Origin: Streptomyces hyderabadensis
GTDB taxonomy: Bacteria; Actinomycetota; Actinomycetes; Streptomycetales; Streptomycetaceae
NCBI RefSeq assembly: GCF_020404845.1
Contig: NZ_JAIOJZ010000046.1
Span: 1-64,000 of the forward strand
Length of the DNA: 64,000 nt
Direction: 5' to 3'
Shown here: positions 17,774-26,170 of the stretch, piece by piece
Numbering within the stretch: position 1 is the stretch's first letter
Layout of the letters: the number at the start of each line of letters is the position of its first letter
Position numbers and translations under genes: made by a program
Notes under the pieces: generated by a model
What the model saw: the letters and a program-made list of their open reading frames with translations, nothing else
Databases searched by the model: none
Told to the model about the DNA's origin: nothing

Positions 17774-18373
17774 ATGGGTGATCTTTTTCTGGTCCGGCAC
17801 GGTGAGACCGAGTGGTCGCGGTCCGGGCGGCACACCGGGCTGACGGACGTCCCGCTGACCGAGAAGGGGCGGGAGCAGGCACGGAGTCTGGTGCCGTTGA
17901 TCCGGTCGCACCGCATCGGGGCGGCCTTCGTCAGCCCCTTCCAGCGGGCCCGGGAGACGGCCGAGCTGATCGGCCTGCACGAGGTGCGCATCGAGCCGGA
18001 CCTGCACGAGTGGGACTACGGCGGCTACGAGGGGATCACGACCGTCGAGATCCACCGGGCCCGTCCGGACTGGTTCCTGTTCACGGACGGGGTGGCGCCC
18101 GGACCGCCGGACCACCCCGGAGAGACGCCCGAGCAGGTGGGCGAGCGGGCCGACCGGGTGCTGGCCACGGTGGAGGCCGCGTTCGCCAACACCGAGGGGT
18201 GTGTGGTGCTGGTGGCGCACGGACACTTCCTGCGCGTGCTGACCGCCCGGCACCTAGGCCTCCCCGCGTCGCACGGGGCGCTGTTCCAGCTGGGCACGGG
18301 CACGCTGTGCCGGCTGGGCACGGAGCACGGGCGGCCGGTGATCGCGGCCTGGAATGTCAGACCCCCGTCGTAG
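17774..18373 (+). CDS. Histidine phosphatase (phosphoglycerate mutase-like) family protein
   Basis: 199 residues. The catalytic RHG motif is at the N-terminus (LFLVRHGETEWS, His about residue 9). The second catalytic histidine is in VLVAHGHFLRVL (about 147), and the acid/base region is DLHEWDYGGYEG. The length and simple layout suit a broad phosphomonoesterase, as in many actinobacterial members, rather than a true glycolytic mutase. ATG 17774 gives the usual start; GTG 17753 would add seven residues. Substrate unknown. Confidence 0.92.
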   Translation: MGDLFLVRHGETEWSRSGRHTGLTDVPLTEKGREQARSLVPLIRSHRIGAAFVSPFQRARETAELIGLHEVRIEPDLHEWDYGGYEGITTVEIHRARPDWFLFTDGVAPGPPDHPGETPEQVGERADRVLATVEAAFANTEGCVVLVAHGHFLRVLTARHLGLPASHGALFQLGTGTLCRLGTEHGRPVIAAWNVRPPS

Positions 18374-18420
18374 TCTTCGAAGGCGTCACCGGTGAGCCGA
18401 CGAGAGAAGGGGGGCGCGCC

Positions 18421-19071
18421 GTGGCCCTGTCGCCCACCGCCGCACAGCGGCGGGTCATCGACGCCGCCGATCCCGCCACCGGGCGGCTGAAGGGTACGCC
18501 GGCCCAGCTCGCGGCGCTGGTGAAGCGCGGGCTCGCCTTCCGGCATCCGCGCCCGCCGCACGATCACTTCCTCACCCCGGCCGGGCACCGGATACGGGAG
18601 GCGGCCGACGCCCCGGAAGCGGTGACGAGGTCACCCGAGGCGCGCGCCGCACCGGACACCGGGGGTGTGTTCGCCGCGCGGGTGGGCGGGGAAGAGGCCG
18701 CCCCGGGCGACACAGGGCCCGCACGACTGCGGGAGGTGCGCGGCGCCTGGCAGGGGCTCCTGGAACTGCGCCGGATGACGCATCCCGACGGGAGCACCGA
18801 CCGGCCGTGCGCGTGGGAGCGGTCGCATCTCGTGCGGGCCGCCGCGCTGGCCCTGGAGGCGGCCGGACACCGCCCGGCCGGACCGGGCGGCGACGACGGA
18901 TACCGGGTGCGCGCGACCCCGCAGCCCGAGGCGGTCGCGGTGTACGAGCCCGACGGCGCCGCGTTGCGGGCCTGCGCGGCGACGCTGGAGCGGGCGGGCT
19001 GGCAGGCCGGGGAGCACACCGAGCCGCGCACCCGGGTCCGTTATCTGCTGGCCTCCCCGCGGAAGGTGTGA
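18421..19071 (+). CDS. Conserved hypothetical protein
   Basis: 216 residues, start GTG 18421 after an AAGGGGGG ribosome site. The first 65 residues (SPTAAQRRVIDAADPATGRLKGTPAQLAALVKRGLA) look like a small helical or winged-helix module in which HFLTPAGHRIRE may be a wing. The C-terminal part (VYEPDGAALRACAATLERAGWQAGEHTEPRTRVRYLLAS) resembles a small alpha/beta domain. Similar proteins are common in Streptomyces but have no assigned role. It lies 47 bp after the phosphatase gene and may share its transcript. Confidence 0.75.
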   Translation: MALSPTAAQRRVIDAADPATGRLKGTPAQLAALVKRGLAFRHPRPPHDHFLTPAGHRIREAADAPEAVTRSPEARAAPDTGGVFAARVGGEEAAPGDTGPARLREVRGAWQGLLELRRMTHPDGSTDRPCAWERSHLVRAAALALEAAGHRPAGPGGDDGYRVRATPQPEAVAVYEPDGAALRACAATLERAGWQAGEHTEPRTRVRYLLASPRKV

Positions 19072-19125
19072 CAGCCGCATGTCAGGATCGGTCCGTCCGT
19101 CCATGTGCGAAGAGAGGCAGCAGCG

Positions 19126-19548
19126 GTGAGCGAGCCGTTTTCCGTCCCCGTGACCGTCCGCGGGTACGAGACCGACACCCAGGGCCACCTGAACCAGTCC
19201 GTGTATCTCAACTACGCCGAGCACGCCCGCTGGTCGATGCTCCAGGCGGCCGGGATCCGGCAGGCGGACCTGGTCGCTCGCGGGGTCGGGCCGGTGGCCC
19301 TGGAGACCACCATCCGGTTCCGCCGGGAGCTGCTCGCCGGGGACGAGGTCACGGTGTCCTGTGCGTTCGAGTGGGGCGAGGGCAAGACCTTCCGGATCCG
19401 GCAGCTCGTCACCAAGACGGACGGCACGGTCGCCGCCGAGGTCGAGGCCGTCGGCGGGCTGATGGACCTGAAGCAGCGCAGGCTGGTGCCCGACCCGGCG
19501 CGGCGCTTCAAGGAACTGGCGGCGGAGCCGGGCCTGTTCGGACTGTAG
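19126..19548 (+). CDS. Hotdog-fold acyl-CoA thioesterase
   Basis: 140 residues of the 4-hydroxybenzoyl-CoA thioesterase/YbgC type. The N-terminal signature YETDTQGHLNQSVYLNYAEHARW carries the catalytic Asp/Gln-His region, followed by VALETTIRFRRELLAGDEV and a long beta strand. It hydrolyses an acyl-CoA of unknown chain. GTG 19126, with AGAGAGG 8 bases upstream, is preferred over GTG 19105. It converges on the permease gene at 19577. Confidence 0.9.
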   Translation: MSEPFSVPVTVRGYETDTQGHLNQSVYLNYAEHARWSMLQAAGIRQADLVARGVGPVALETTIRFRRELLAGDEVTVSCAFEWGEGKTFRIRQLVTKTDGTVAAEVEAVGGLMDLKQRRLVPDPARRFKELAAEPGLFGL

Positions 19549-19576
19549 ACCCGGTTCCGCCGCCCCGTCCCCGGCG

Positions 19577-20965
19577 TCACTTCATCGCCGCCTCCCGGGA
19601 GGCCTCGCTGATCTCGTCGCCCGCCTCCATCGGGTGGGTGACGTCCTCCGCGTCCCGTTCCCGGCCGCCGATGTGGTTGAAGACCAGGTTGAGCAGCACG
19701 GCGGCCACGCAGCCGGTCGAGATGCCCGAGTCGAGGATGATCCGCGCGTTCTCCGGGAACGAGTGGTAGAACTCCGGGGCCGCGATCGGGATGATGCCGA
19801 CGGCCAGCGAGACCGCCACGATCAGGACGTTGTTGTCCTTGTCCAGGCTCGCCCGGACCAGGGTCTGGATGCCGCTGGCCGCGACCGAGCCGAAGAGGAC
19901 CACGCCGGCCCCGCCCAGGACCGGGCGCGGGACGACGGCGATGAGCGAGGCCGCCATCGGGCACAGGCCCATCAGGACCAGGAAGCCGCCGCCGACCGCG
20001 ACGACGTAGCGGCTGCGGATCTTGGTCATCGCGACCAGGCCGATGTTCTGGGCGAAGGCGCTGCACATGAAGCCGTTGAAGACGGGGCTGAGGGCGGAGC
20101 CCAGGGTGTCGGCGCGCAGGCCGGCCGCGATGGTCTTCTCGTCCGCCGGGCGGTCCACGATCTCGCCGAGGGCGAGCATGTCGGCCGTGGACTCGGTCAT
20201 CGACACCACCATCACCACGCACATGGAGATGATCGCGGCGATCTGGAACTGCGGGGCGCCGAAGTGGAACGGGGTCGGGAAGCCGACGACGTCCGCGTCC
20301 GCGACCGGACCGAAGTCCGTGACGCCGAAGGGGATGGCGACGAGGGTGCCCGCGATCAGGCCGAGCAGCACCGCGATCTGCTTGACGAAGCCGCGGGTGA
20401 AGCGGCGCAGCAGCAGGACGATGACGAGGGTGATGGCGGCCAGGCCCAGGTTGGTCGCCGAGCCGTAGTCGTCCGCCGTGGGGCTCGGGCCCTGTGCCCA
20501 GCCGAAGGCGACCGGCAGCAGGGATATGCCTATCAGCGTGATGACGGTGCCGGTGACGACCGGCGGGAAGAAGCGGATCGCCTTGCTGAAGAAGGGGGCG
20601 GCGACGAAGCCGAGCAGTCCGGCGACGATGACCGCGCCGAAGATGATCGGCAGCGCGTCGGACTTGTCGTCGGTGGAGGCGACCACCGCGGTCATCGGGG
20701 CGACACCGGCGAAGGTGACGCCGTTGACGAAGGGCAGCCGGGCGCCGATCTTCCAGAAGCCCAGCGTCTGGAGGAAGGTCGCCAGTCCCGCGGTGAACAG
20801 GCAGGCGCCGGTGAGGAAGGTCAGCTCGCCGGCGCTCAGGCCGATGGCCGCGCCGACTATCAGGGGCGGGGCCACGACCCCGGCGTACATGGCGGCCACG
20901 TGTTGCAGGCCGGTCGTCGCCATCTTCAGTGGCGGGAGTTTCTCGTCAACAGGGTGGTCGGCCAC
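19577..20965 (-). CDS. NCS2-family nucleobase (xanthine/uracil) permease, copy 1
   Basis: 462 residues, about 14 TM helices. The NCS2 family start (TGLQHVAAMYAGVVAPPLIVG) and the substrate-binding motif region (SMTESTADMLALGEI; GFMCSAFAQNIGLVAMTKIRSR) are intact. It imports purines, probably xanthine or urate, by proton symport. The start is GTG 20965, with GGAGG 9 bases upstream. It is closely similar to the second permease at 22681. Three strong hairpins separate it from the deaminase gene upstream, so it may be transcribed apart from the urate operon. The C-terminal tail is acidic and cytoplasmic. Confidence 0.94.
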   Translation of the reverse strand: MADHPVDEKLPPLKMATTGLQHVAAMYAGVVAPPLIVGAAIGLSAGELTFLTGACLFTAGLATFLQTLGFWKIGARLPFVNGVTFAGVAPMTAVVASTDDKSDALPIIFGAVIVAGLLGFVAAPFFSKAIRFFPPVVTGTVITLIGISLLPVAFGWAQGPSPTADDYGSATNLGLAAITLVIVLLLRRFTRGFVKQIAVLLGLIAGTLVAIPFGVTDFGPVADADVVGFPTPFHFGAPQFQIAAIISMCVVMVVSMTESTADMLALGEIVDRPADEKTIAAGLRADTLGSALSPVFNGFMCSAFAQNIGLVAMTKIRSRYVVAVGGGFLVLMGLCPMAASLIAVVPRPVLGGAGVVLFGSVAASGIQTLVRASLDKDNNVLIVAVSLAVGIIPIAAPEFYHSFPENARIILDSGISTGCVAAVLLNLVFNHIGGRERDAEDVTHPMEAGDEISEASREAAMK

Positions 20966-21077
20966 GGCGGCGTTCCTCCGGTCGTTTACACGTCGGCTCT
21001 GACGTGGGTGTCAGGGAGGTGGTGCAGGTGGTGGTCGTGCGGGACCGGGACGGACCGTTCGGGGGAACGGGCGACCG

Positions 21078-21176
21078 CTCCGGGGTGTGCGCGCAGGGGC
21101 GCACGCCCCGGAGTGGGCCACCGTGGACCCCGCTCGGGTCCACGGTTACCGGCCGGGAGCCGTCCCTCCCGGCCGG
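21078..21176 (-). terminator. Three consecutive strong hairpins
   Basis: The hairpins are 21078-21113 (15-bp stem, one G-T pair), 21120-21146 (ACCGTGGACCC / GGGTCCACGGT) and 21149-21176 (CCGGCCGGGAG / CTCCCGGCCGG). They follow the 8-oxoguanine deaminase stop (21217) and precede the permease gene. They could be stacked terminators or an attenuator in the permease leader. Confidence 0.7.
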
Positions 21177-21216
21177 AGATCAAGTGGTGTTCTGTTGTAC
21201 GGGTGTTGCGCGGGCT

Positions 21217-22605
21217 TCAGTCCTGGGCGGCGATCCGTGCCAGGCGCCGTGCCTGGTTGCGGGTGGAGCGGGCGACGGCGTCCTCGTCGACCGTGAGCAG
21301 CCTGCCGTCCTCGACGATCTGCCGTCCGTTGACGAACGACGCCGTGACCGGGGCGGGGGCGCCGAACACCAGGGCGGTCACCGGGTCGGCGATCGAGGAG
21401 TGGGCGAGGGTGTCCATGCGCCACAGCACCAGGTCGGCGAGCTTGCCCGGCTCCAGGGAGCCGGTCTCGGCGGACCTGCCGAGGACCCGGGCGCCGCCGT
21501 GGGTGCCCAGGCGCAGTGCCTTGCGGGCGTCCAGCGCGGCCTCGCGGTGCGGGCCGAGGCGGTTGATCAGCAGGGCGCCTCGCAGTTCGGTGTGGAGTTC
21601 GCCGGACTCGTTGGAGGCGGTGCCGTCGACGCCGAGGCCGACCGGGACGCCGGCGGCGAGCAGGTCGGGGACCCGGGCGATGCCCGCGGCCAGGCGGGCG
21701 TTGGAGGACGGGCAGTGGGCGACGCCGGTGCCGGTGCGGGCGAAGGCGGCGATGTCGGAGTCGTTCATGTGGACGCAGTGCGCCATCCACACGTCCTCGC
21801 CGAGCCAGCCGGTGGACTCGAAGTAGTCGGTGGGCCCCATGCCGAACAGCTCGTGGCAGAACTTCTCCTCCTCCACGGTCTCCGAGCCGTGGGTGTGCAG
21901 CCGCACCCCGAGCCGGCGGGCCAGGTCGGCGCTGTGCCGCATCAGTTCGGTGGAGACGGAGAAGGGTGAGCAGGGCGCGACGGCGACCTGGGTCATCGCG
22001 TCGAAGGCGGGGTCGTGGTGCTCCCGGACGGTGGCCTCGGTGGCGGCCAGCGCGTCGTCCAGGCTCTCCACCGCGAAGTCCGGCGGCAGCCCGCCGTCGG
22101 ACTCTCCGCGGTCCATGGAGCCGCGGGCGAGGGTGAGGCGGACGCCCATGTCGCGCGCGGCGCGGACGATCGCGCCGGACAGGTCGCCGGCGCCGCGCGG
22201 GTGGATGTAGTGGTGGTCGGCGGCGGTGGTGACGCCGCCGCGGGCCATCATGGCGAGGGAGCCCTGGGCCGCCGCGTACGCCATCGGCTCGTCGAGGCGC
22301 GCCCAGGTCGGGTAGAGGGCGACCAGCCAGTCGAACAGCTTGTGGTCGGTGGCCAGGCCCCGGGTGAGCCACTGGTAGAAGTGGTGGTGGGTGTTGACCA
22401 GTCCGGGGGTGGCCAGGTGTCCGGTCGCGTCGATCCGGCGCACGACGTTCTCCAGGCCCTCGGGTGCCCCGCCCGCGCCGACGGACTCGATGCGGTGGCC
22501 GGCGAGCACGAGGTGCCCGGAGGCGTACTCGGTGTCGCCCGCGTCCACGGTGGCGATCGCACAGTTCTCGATGACCGTGCGTCCGGTCGCCGCTGATGCT
22601 GCCAT
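21217..22605 (-). CDS. 8-oxoguanine deaminase (amidohydrolase)
   Basis: 462 residues, a TIM-barrel metal-dependent amidohydrolase. The first metal motif is NTHHHFYQWLTRG (about residue 65), which matches 8-oxoguanine deaminases and has H-x-H. Later metal ligands are in LHTHGSETVEEE, WMAHCVHMN and GLGVDGTASNES. The reaction removes the amino group of 8-oxoguanine, or a related oxidised purine or isocytosine, giving urate from 8-oxoguanine. That links it to the urate oxidase operon. ATG 22605 follows AAGGAAGAAG and lies 75 bp after the permease stop. Confidence 0.9.
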   Translation of the reverse strand: MAASAATGRTVIENCAIATVDAGDTEYASGHLVLAGHRIESVGAGGAPEGLENVVRRIDATGHLATPGLVNTHHHFYQWLTRGLATDHKLFDWLVALYPTWARLDEPMAYAAAQGSLAMMARGGVTTAADHHYIHPRGAGDLSGAIVRAARDMGVRLTLARGSMDRGESDGGLPPDFAVESLDDALAATEATVREHHDPAFDAMTQVAVAPCSPFSVSTELMRHSADLARRLGVRLHTHGSETVEEEKFCHELFGMGPTDYFESTGWLGEDVWMAHCVHMNDSDIAAFARTGTGVAHCPSSNARLAAGIARVPDLLAAGVPVGLGVDGTASNESGELHTELRGALLINRLGPHREAALDARKALRLGTHGGARVLGRSAETGSLEPGKLADLVLWRMDTLAHSSIADPVTALVFGAPAPVTASFVNGRQIVEDGRLLTVDEDAVARSTRNQARRLARIAAQD

Positions 22606-22680
22606 GCTGCTTCTTCCTTGCCTTTCGGTGGGGCCCGTGGGCGGGGAGTGGAGTACCCACGGGGAGGGCACGGCAGGACC

Positions 22681-24099
22681 CTAGGAGGATTTGAGTGCCG
22701 GAACCGGTGGGCGGCTCCGGGTGCCGAGGTGGTGGAAGAACAGGTTGAGGGCGACCGCCACGATCGCTCCGGCGCTGATGCCGGAGCCCAGCACGGTCTG
22801 GGCCCAGGCGGGGAACTCGGCGTAGAAGGTCGGCGCCGCCAGCGGGATGATGCCCGCGCCGAGCGCCACGGCGACCAGGATGATGTTGGAGCTGTCGTCG
22901 AGTCCGGCCTCGGAGAGCGTACGGATGCCGCTGACGGCGATGGAGCCGAAGAGCACGATGCCCGCACCGCCCAGGACCGGCATCGGGACCAGGGAGACGA
23001 CCGCGCCGAGGACCGGGAAGGCGCCGAGGACGAGCAGGGTGGCGCCGGCGACGGCGACGACGTAGCGGCTGCGTACCCGGGTGAGCGAGACGACACCGAC
23101 GTTCTGCGCGAAGGCGGAGGTGGGGAAGCCGCCGAAGACGGGTCCGACCAGGGTGGCGAGGCCGTCGGTGCGCAGGCCGCGGGTGATGACCTTGGCGTCG
23201 GCGCGGCGGTCGCAGATCTCGCCGAGGGCGAGCATGCCGGCGCTGGACTCGGTCATCAGGACCAGCATCACGATGCACAGCGACAGGATGGCCGCGGGCT
23301 GGAACTCGGGGGCGCCGAAGGCGAAGGGGGTGGGCAGCGCGGCGACGGGCGCGGAGTCGAGGGCGCTGAAGTCGGCCATGCCGAAGGGGATGGCGACCAG
23401 GGTGCCGACCAACAGTCCCAGGAGCAGGGCGACCTGCTTGACGAAGCCCTTGCCGAAGCGCTGGACGACGAGGATGACCGCGAGGGTGAAGGCGGCGAGC
23501 GCGAGGTTGCGCATCGAGCCGAAGTCGGCGGCGGTCTTGTCGCCGCCCTGGGCCCAGCCCACCGGGACCGGCATCAGCGTGACGCCGATGAGGGTGATGA
23601 CGACCCCCGTGACCAGGGGCGGGAAGAAGCGCAGCAGTCGGCCGAAGAACGGGCCGACGGCGAGGCAGAAGACGCCGGCGACCATCACCGCGCCGTAGAC
23701 GGCGGGGAGTTGGCTGCCCTTGGCGTTGGTCTCGACGATGGCGAGGATGGGCGCGATACCGGCCGAGGAGGCGGCGTTGACGAAGGGCAGGCGGTTGCCG
23801 ACGAAGCCCTTGACGCCGAGGGTCTGGAGCAGCGTGGCGACGCCCGCGATCAGCAGCGAGGCCGCGATCAGCCGGGTGCGGCCCTCGATGTCGAGGCCGC
23901 AGGCCTGGCCGATGATGAGCGGAGGTGTGACGACGCCCGCGTACATGGCGGCGATGTGCTGAAGCGCGGCGGGGACGAGCCGCGAGGGGTGGAGCTTCTC
24001 GTCCACCGGGTGCACGGACGTGACGGCGTCCTCGGTGTGCTCCGGTGATGACGGGGTGGAACTTGAGCCTTTCGCCGGCTCCGTTGCAGGCTGTGCCAT
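22681..24099 (-). CDS. NCS2-family nucleobase permease, copy 2
   Basis: 472 residues, about 14 TM helices, with the same family marks as the copy at 19577 (ALQHIAAMYAGVVTPPLIIG; LMTESSAGMLALGEICDRR; GFPTSAFAQNVGVVSLTRVRSR). A longer N-terminal extension rich in Ser, Pro and Glu (about 30 residues) precedes the first helix. It lies between urate oxidase and 8-oxoguanine deaminase, so urate, xanthine or oxidised guanine is the likely cargo. A 16-bp-stem hairpin sits between urate oxidase and this gene, so expression may be lowered relative to uraD-uraH-uox. Confidence 0.94.
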   Translation of the reverse strand: MAQPATEPAKGSSSTPSSPEHTEDAVTSVHPVDEKLHPSRLVPAALQHIAAMYAGVVTPPLIIGQACGLDIEGRTRLIAASLLIAGVATLLQTLGVKGFVGNRLPFVNAASSAGIAPILAIVETNAKGSQLPAVYGAVMVAGVFCLAVGPFFGRLLRFFPPLVTGVVITLIGVTLMPVPVGWAQGGDKTAADFGSMRNLALAAFTLAVILVVQRFGKGFVKQVALLLGLLVGTLVAIPFGMADFSALDSAPVAALPTPFAFGAPEFQPAAILSLCIVMLVLMTESSAGMLALGEICDRRADAKVITRGLRTDGLATLVGPVFGGFPTSAFAQNVGVVSLTRVRSRYVVAVAGATLLVLGAFPVLGAVVSLVPMPVLGGAGIVLFGSIAVSGIRTLSEAGLDDSSNIILVAVALGAGIIPLAAPTFYAEFPAWAQTVLGSGISAGAIVAVALNLFFHHLGTRSRPPVPALKSS

Positions 24100-24118
24100 G
24101 GTGTTCCCTCCGGTGTGA

Positions 24119-24154
24119 CGCGCCGCCGGCCCGGGCGGCCGGGCCGGCGGCGCG
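24119..24154 (-). terminator. Intra-operon hairpin after urate oxidase
   Basis: A 16-bp perfect stem (CGCGCCGCCGGCCCGG with CCGGGCCGGCGGCGCG, 4-base loop) begins 9 bases after the urate oxidase stop and lies 20 bases before the permease start. It is likely a partial terminator or an mRNA 3'-end stabiliser. Confidence 0.7.
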
Positions 24155-24163
24155 CGTCCCGCG

Positions 24164-25099
24164 TCAGAGGTTGGTCATGTCGACCGGGATCAGTTGCTCG
24201 GCGCCGTCGCGCAGGATGGTGGCCTCGATCAGGCCGTAGGGGCGGTCGGCGGCGTAGTAGACGGCGCCGTCCTTGGCCTCGTTGTCGATCCCGAAGGGCG
24301 ACAGGTCCGAGCGGAAGTGGTGCTTGTTGGGCATCGAGAAGCGGATCTCGTCGACCTCGTCGCGCGAGTTCAGTACCCGCACACCCATCTCGAAGAGGGT
24401 CTGCTGGAGCGAGTACGAGTAGGTCTCGGCGAAGGCCTGGAGCGCGTGCTTGCGCACCCCGTTGTACGAGCGGTCCCAGTCCGGGGCGTGCGAGTCGACG
24501 CCGTCCCAGTTGTGCCGCCACCAGGTGGAGACGGTGGTGGCCAGGATGCGGTCGTAGTCCTCCTGGAGGGTGGTGTACTTGTCCTTCAGGTAGCCGAAGA
24601 ACTCGGAGTTGGTCGAGTTCAGGACGGTGAGGTCCTTGAAGCCGGACAGCACCTGGATGCCGTGGCCGTCGTAGGTGATCTGGGCGACGCGGGTCTCCTG
24701 GCCCTTGCGGACGAAGGAGTGGGCGATCTCCTCGGAGCCGACGAAGCGGGCGCCGCCCTTGGAGGTCTCGATCCGCTCCCAGCCGTACTCCTCGATGCGG
24801 ATGCGGGCCCGGTGAATCGGCTCGTTGTTGTCCACGAAGTGGCGGGCGAGCTTGACGCCGAGGTCCTCGGCGCTCTCGATCCCGTGCTCCTTGGCGAAGG
24901 CGAACACCGTGTTCTTGGTGGTGTCGGTCGGCAGGACGTTGGCGTTGGAACCGCTGCGGTGGACCTCCTCCATGTCGCCGGACAGGGCGACGGAGACGTT
25001 CAGGTCCTTGATGTGGTGCGTGTCGCCGTCACGCGTGATCTTGACGACTCGGTTCTCGGCCTTGCCGTACTGGTTCTGTCCCAGGACGAAACGGGTCAT
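24164..25099 (-). CDS. uox: Urate oxidase (factor-independent)
   Basis: 311 residues, two tunnelling-fold (T-fold) domains. The reaction is urate + O2 + H2O to 5-hydroxyisourate + H2O2. Signature sequences: NVLPTDTTKNTVFAFAKEHG with the catalytic Thr (about residue 62), LARHFVDN, and NKHHFRSDLSPFGIDN near the C-terminus. The C-terminus ends MTNL, not a peroxisomal tag. It sits 8 bp after uraH, so the three urate-to-allantoin enzymes are in one operon. The peroxide by-product explains the co-regulated catalase at 28920. Confidence 0.97.
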   Translation of the reverse strand: MTRFVLGQNQYGKAENRVVKITRDGDTHHIKDLNVSVALSGDMEEVHRSGSNANVLPTDTTKNTVFAFAKEHGIESAEDLGVKLARHFVDNNEPIHRARIRIEEYGWERIETSKGGARFVGSEEIAHSFVRKGQETRVAQITYDGHGIQVLSGFKDLTVLNSTNSEFFGYLKDKYTTLQEDYDRILATTVSTWWRHNWDGVDSHAPDWDRSYNGVRKHALQAFAETYSYSLQQTLFEMGVRVLNSRDEVDEIRFSMPNKHHFRSDLSPFGIDNEAKDGAVYYAADRPYGLIEATILRDGAEQLIPVDMTNL

Positions 25100-25107
25100 G
25101 GTGTCGG

Positions 25108-25509
25108 TCAGCTCCCTCGGTAAACGGAGTAGCCGAACGGGTTGAGCAGCAGCGGAACGTGGTAGTGCTCGCCGGGCACCACCGCGAAGGTGATGGTGAC
25201 CTCGGGGAAGAACACCGGCCGGCCGTTCTCGCTGTCCCGGAGCGCGGGGGCGTCCTGCTGGGCCGCGGCTTGTTTCTTGGCGAAGTACGTCTCGGTGTCG
25301 AAGTCGAGCCGTACGTGGGTGGTGCCCTCCGGCAGGGCCGGGAGGTCCTTGCACCGGCCGTCGGCGTCGGTCGCGGAGCCGCCGAGTGCCTGCCAGTCCG
25401 CGTCCGCCCCCGAGCGGGCGGCGAGCCGGACGGCGACGCCCTCGGCGGGGCGGCCGACGCTGGTGTCCAGGATGTGCGTGGACACGGAGGCGGTGGTGCT
25501 GGTGCTCAT
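25108..25509 (-). CDS. uraH: Hydroxyisourate hydrolase (transthyretin-like)
   Basis: 133 residues. It hydrolyses 5-hydroxyisourate to OHCU. Family signatures are STHILDTSVGRPAEGV at the N-terminus (active-site His) and the C-terminal YRGS that separates HIU hydrolases from transthyretin. Between them, HYHVPLLLNPFGYSVYRGS contains two more active-site residues. An insert (YFAKKQAAAQQDAPALRDSENG) is typical of actinobacterial copies. The gene is 2 bp after uraD and 8 bp before urate oxidase. Confidence 0.96.
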   Translation of the reverse strand: MSTSTTASVSTHILDTSVGRPAEGVAVRLAARSGADADWQALGGSATDADGRCKDLPALPEGTTHVRLDFDTETYFAKKQAAAQQDAPALRDSENGRPVFFPEVTITFAVVPGEHYHVPLLLNPFGYSVYRGS

Positions 25510-25511
25510 GG

Positions 25512-26021
25512 TCAGGCGTCCTGTTCGACGAGTCGGGTCAGGCGGATGCGGTTGATCTTCCCCAGTTCGGTGCGGACGATCTCCCGCTCCTGCTCGGGCG
25601 AGTTGCCGATCCGTTCCTTGACGGCGTCGCGCATCTGCTCGCCGGTCCGGCCGGTGGCGCAGATGAGGAAGACGTGGCCGAACTTCTCCTGGTAGGCCAG
25701 GTTCAGTTCGAGCATCTCCGCCTTGAGGTCCTCGCCGGCGCCGGCCATGCCCGCCTGTTCGCGGGACGAGGTCGGATCGCCCGGCTTGGGGCGGCCGATC
25801 GGCGGGTGCCCGGCCATCGCCTCGGCGAGGTCCTCGGCGCTCAGCTCGGCCATGGCGGCGTCGCTTGCGGCGTACAGGTCCTCGACGGTGGCGAAGGGGC
25901 GGGCGGCGAGCAGGTGCCGGGCCCACGCCGTGGCGGCGCACACCTCGTGGAGTTCGGCGCGTGCCGAGGACTCCCCGAGCGTGTTGAAGCGGGCCAGGCC
26001 CGACGCGGAAGTGGACGTCAC
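25512..26021 (-). CDS. uraD: OHCU decarboxylase
   Basis: 169 residues, an all-helical decarboxylase that turns OHCU into (S)-allantoin. Active-site motifs are HPPIGRPKPG (His about residue 75) and NLAYQEKFGHVFLICATGRT. It is the first gene of the urate operon. GTG 26021 with GGAGG 5 bases before is preferred over the longer frame to 26081. A promoter (-35 TTGACG, -10 about TAGCTA) lies about 40 bp upstream and overlaps a dyad shared with the catalase promoter. Confidence 0.95.
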   Translation of the reverse strand: MTSTSASGLARFNTLGESSARAELHEVCAATAWARHLLAARPFATVEDLYAASDAAMAELSAEDLAEAMAGHPPIGRPKPGDPTSSREQAGMAGAGEDLKAEMLELNLAYQEKFGHVFLICATGRTGEQMRDAVKERIGNSPEQEREIVRTELGKINRIRLTRLVEQDA

Positions 26022-26059
26022 GGGAGCCTCCGTGGCCTTGTGCTGAGCGGGCGTGCCGA

Positions 26060-26118
26060 TAGCTAACGCCCTCGGAAACAACGCGTCAACACTTTGTTGA
26101 AAATTCGGTGTTACGAAA
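26060..26118 (-). promoter_or_regulatory. uraD operon promoter with TCAACA-N3-TGTTGA operator
   Basis: On the minus strand TCAACA-AAG-TGTTGA (26100 to 26086) overlaps the -35 box TTGACG (26089 to 26084). An 18-bp spacer and TAGCTA (26065 to 26060) follow. The same 17-bp block recurs at the catalase promoter with one difference. Just upstream, TTTCG-TAACA-CCGAA (26118 to 26104) resembles the TTYCR-N5-YRGAA sites at hyi and gcl. Confidence 0.72.
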
Positions 26119-26147
26119 GCCGCCGCCCGGTTACCGGACGGCGGCTT
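26117..26147 (-). terminator. Hairpin terminator of the HTH operon
   Basis: AAGCCGCCG and CGGCGGCTT form a 9-bp stem, extended by an inner CCGG-TTA-CCGG after one mismatch. It lies 24 bases after the HTH gene stop (26171) and upstream of the uraD promoter. Confidence 0.65.
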
Positions 26148-26170
26148 CGAACGCGGAGGAACCGTGCAGG

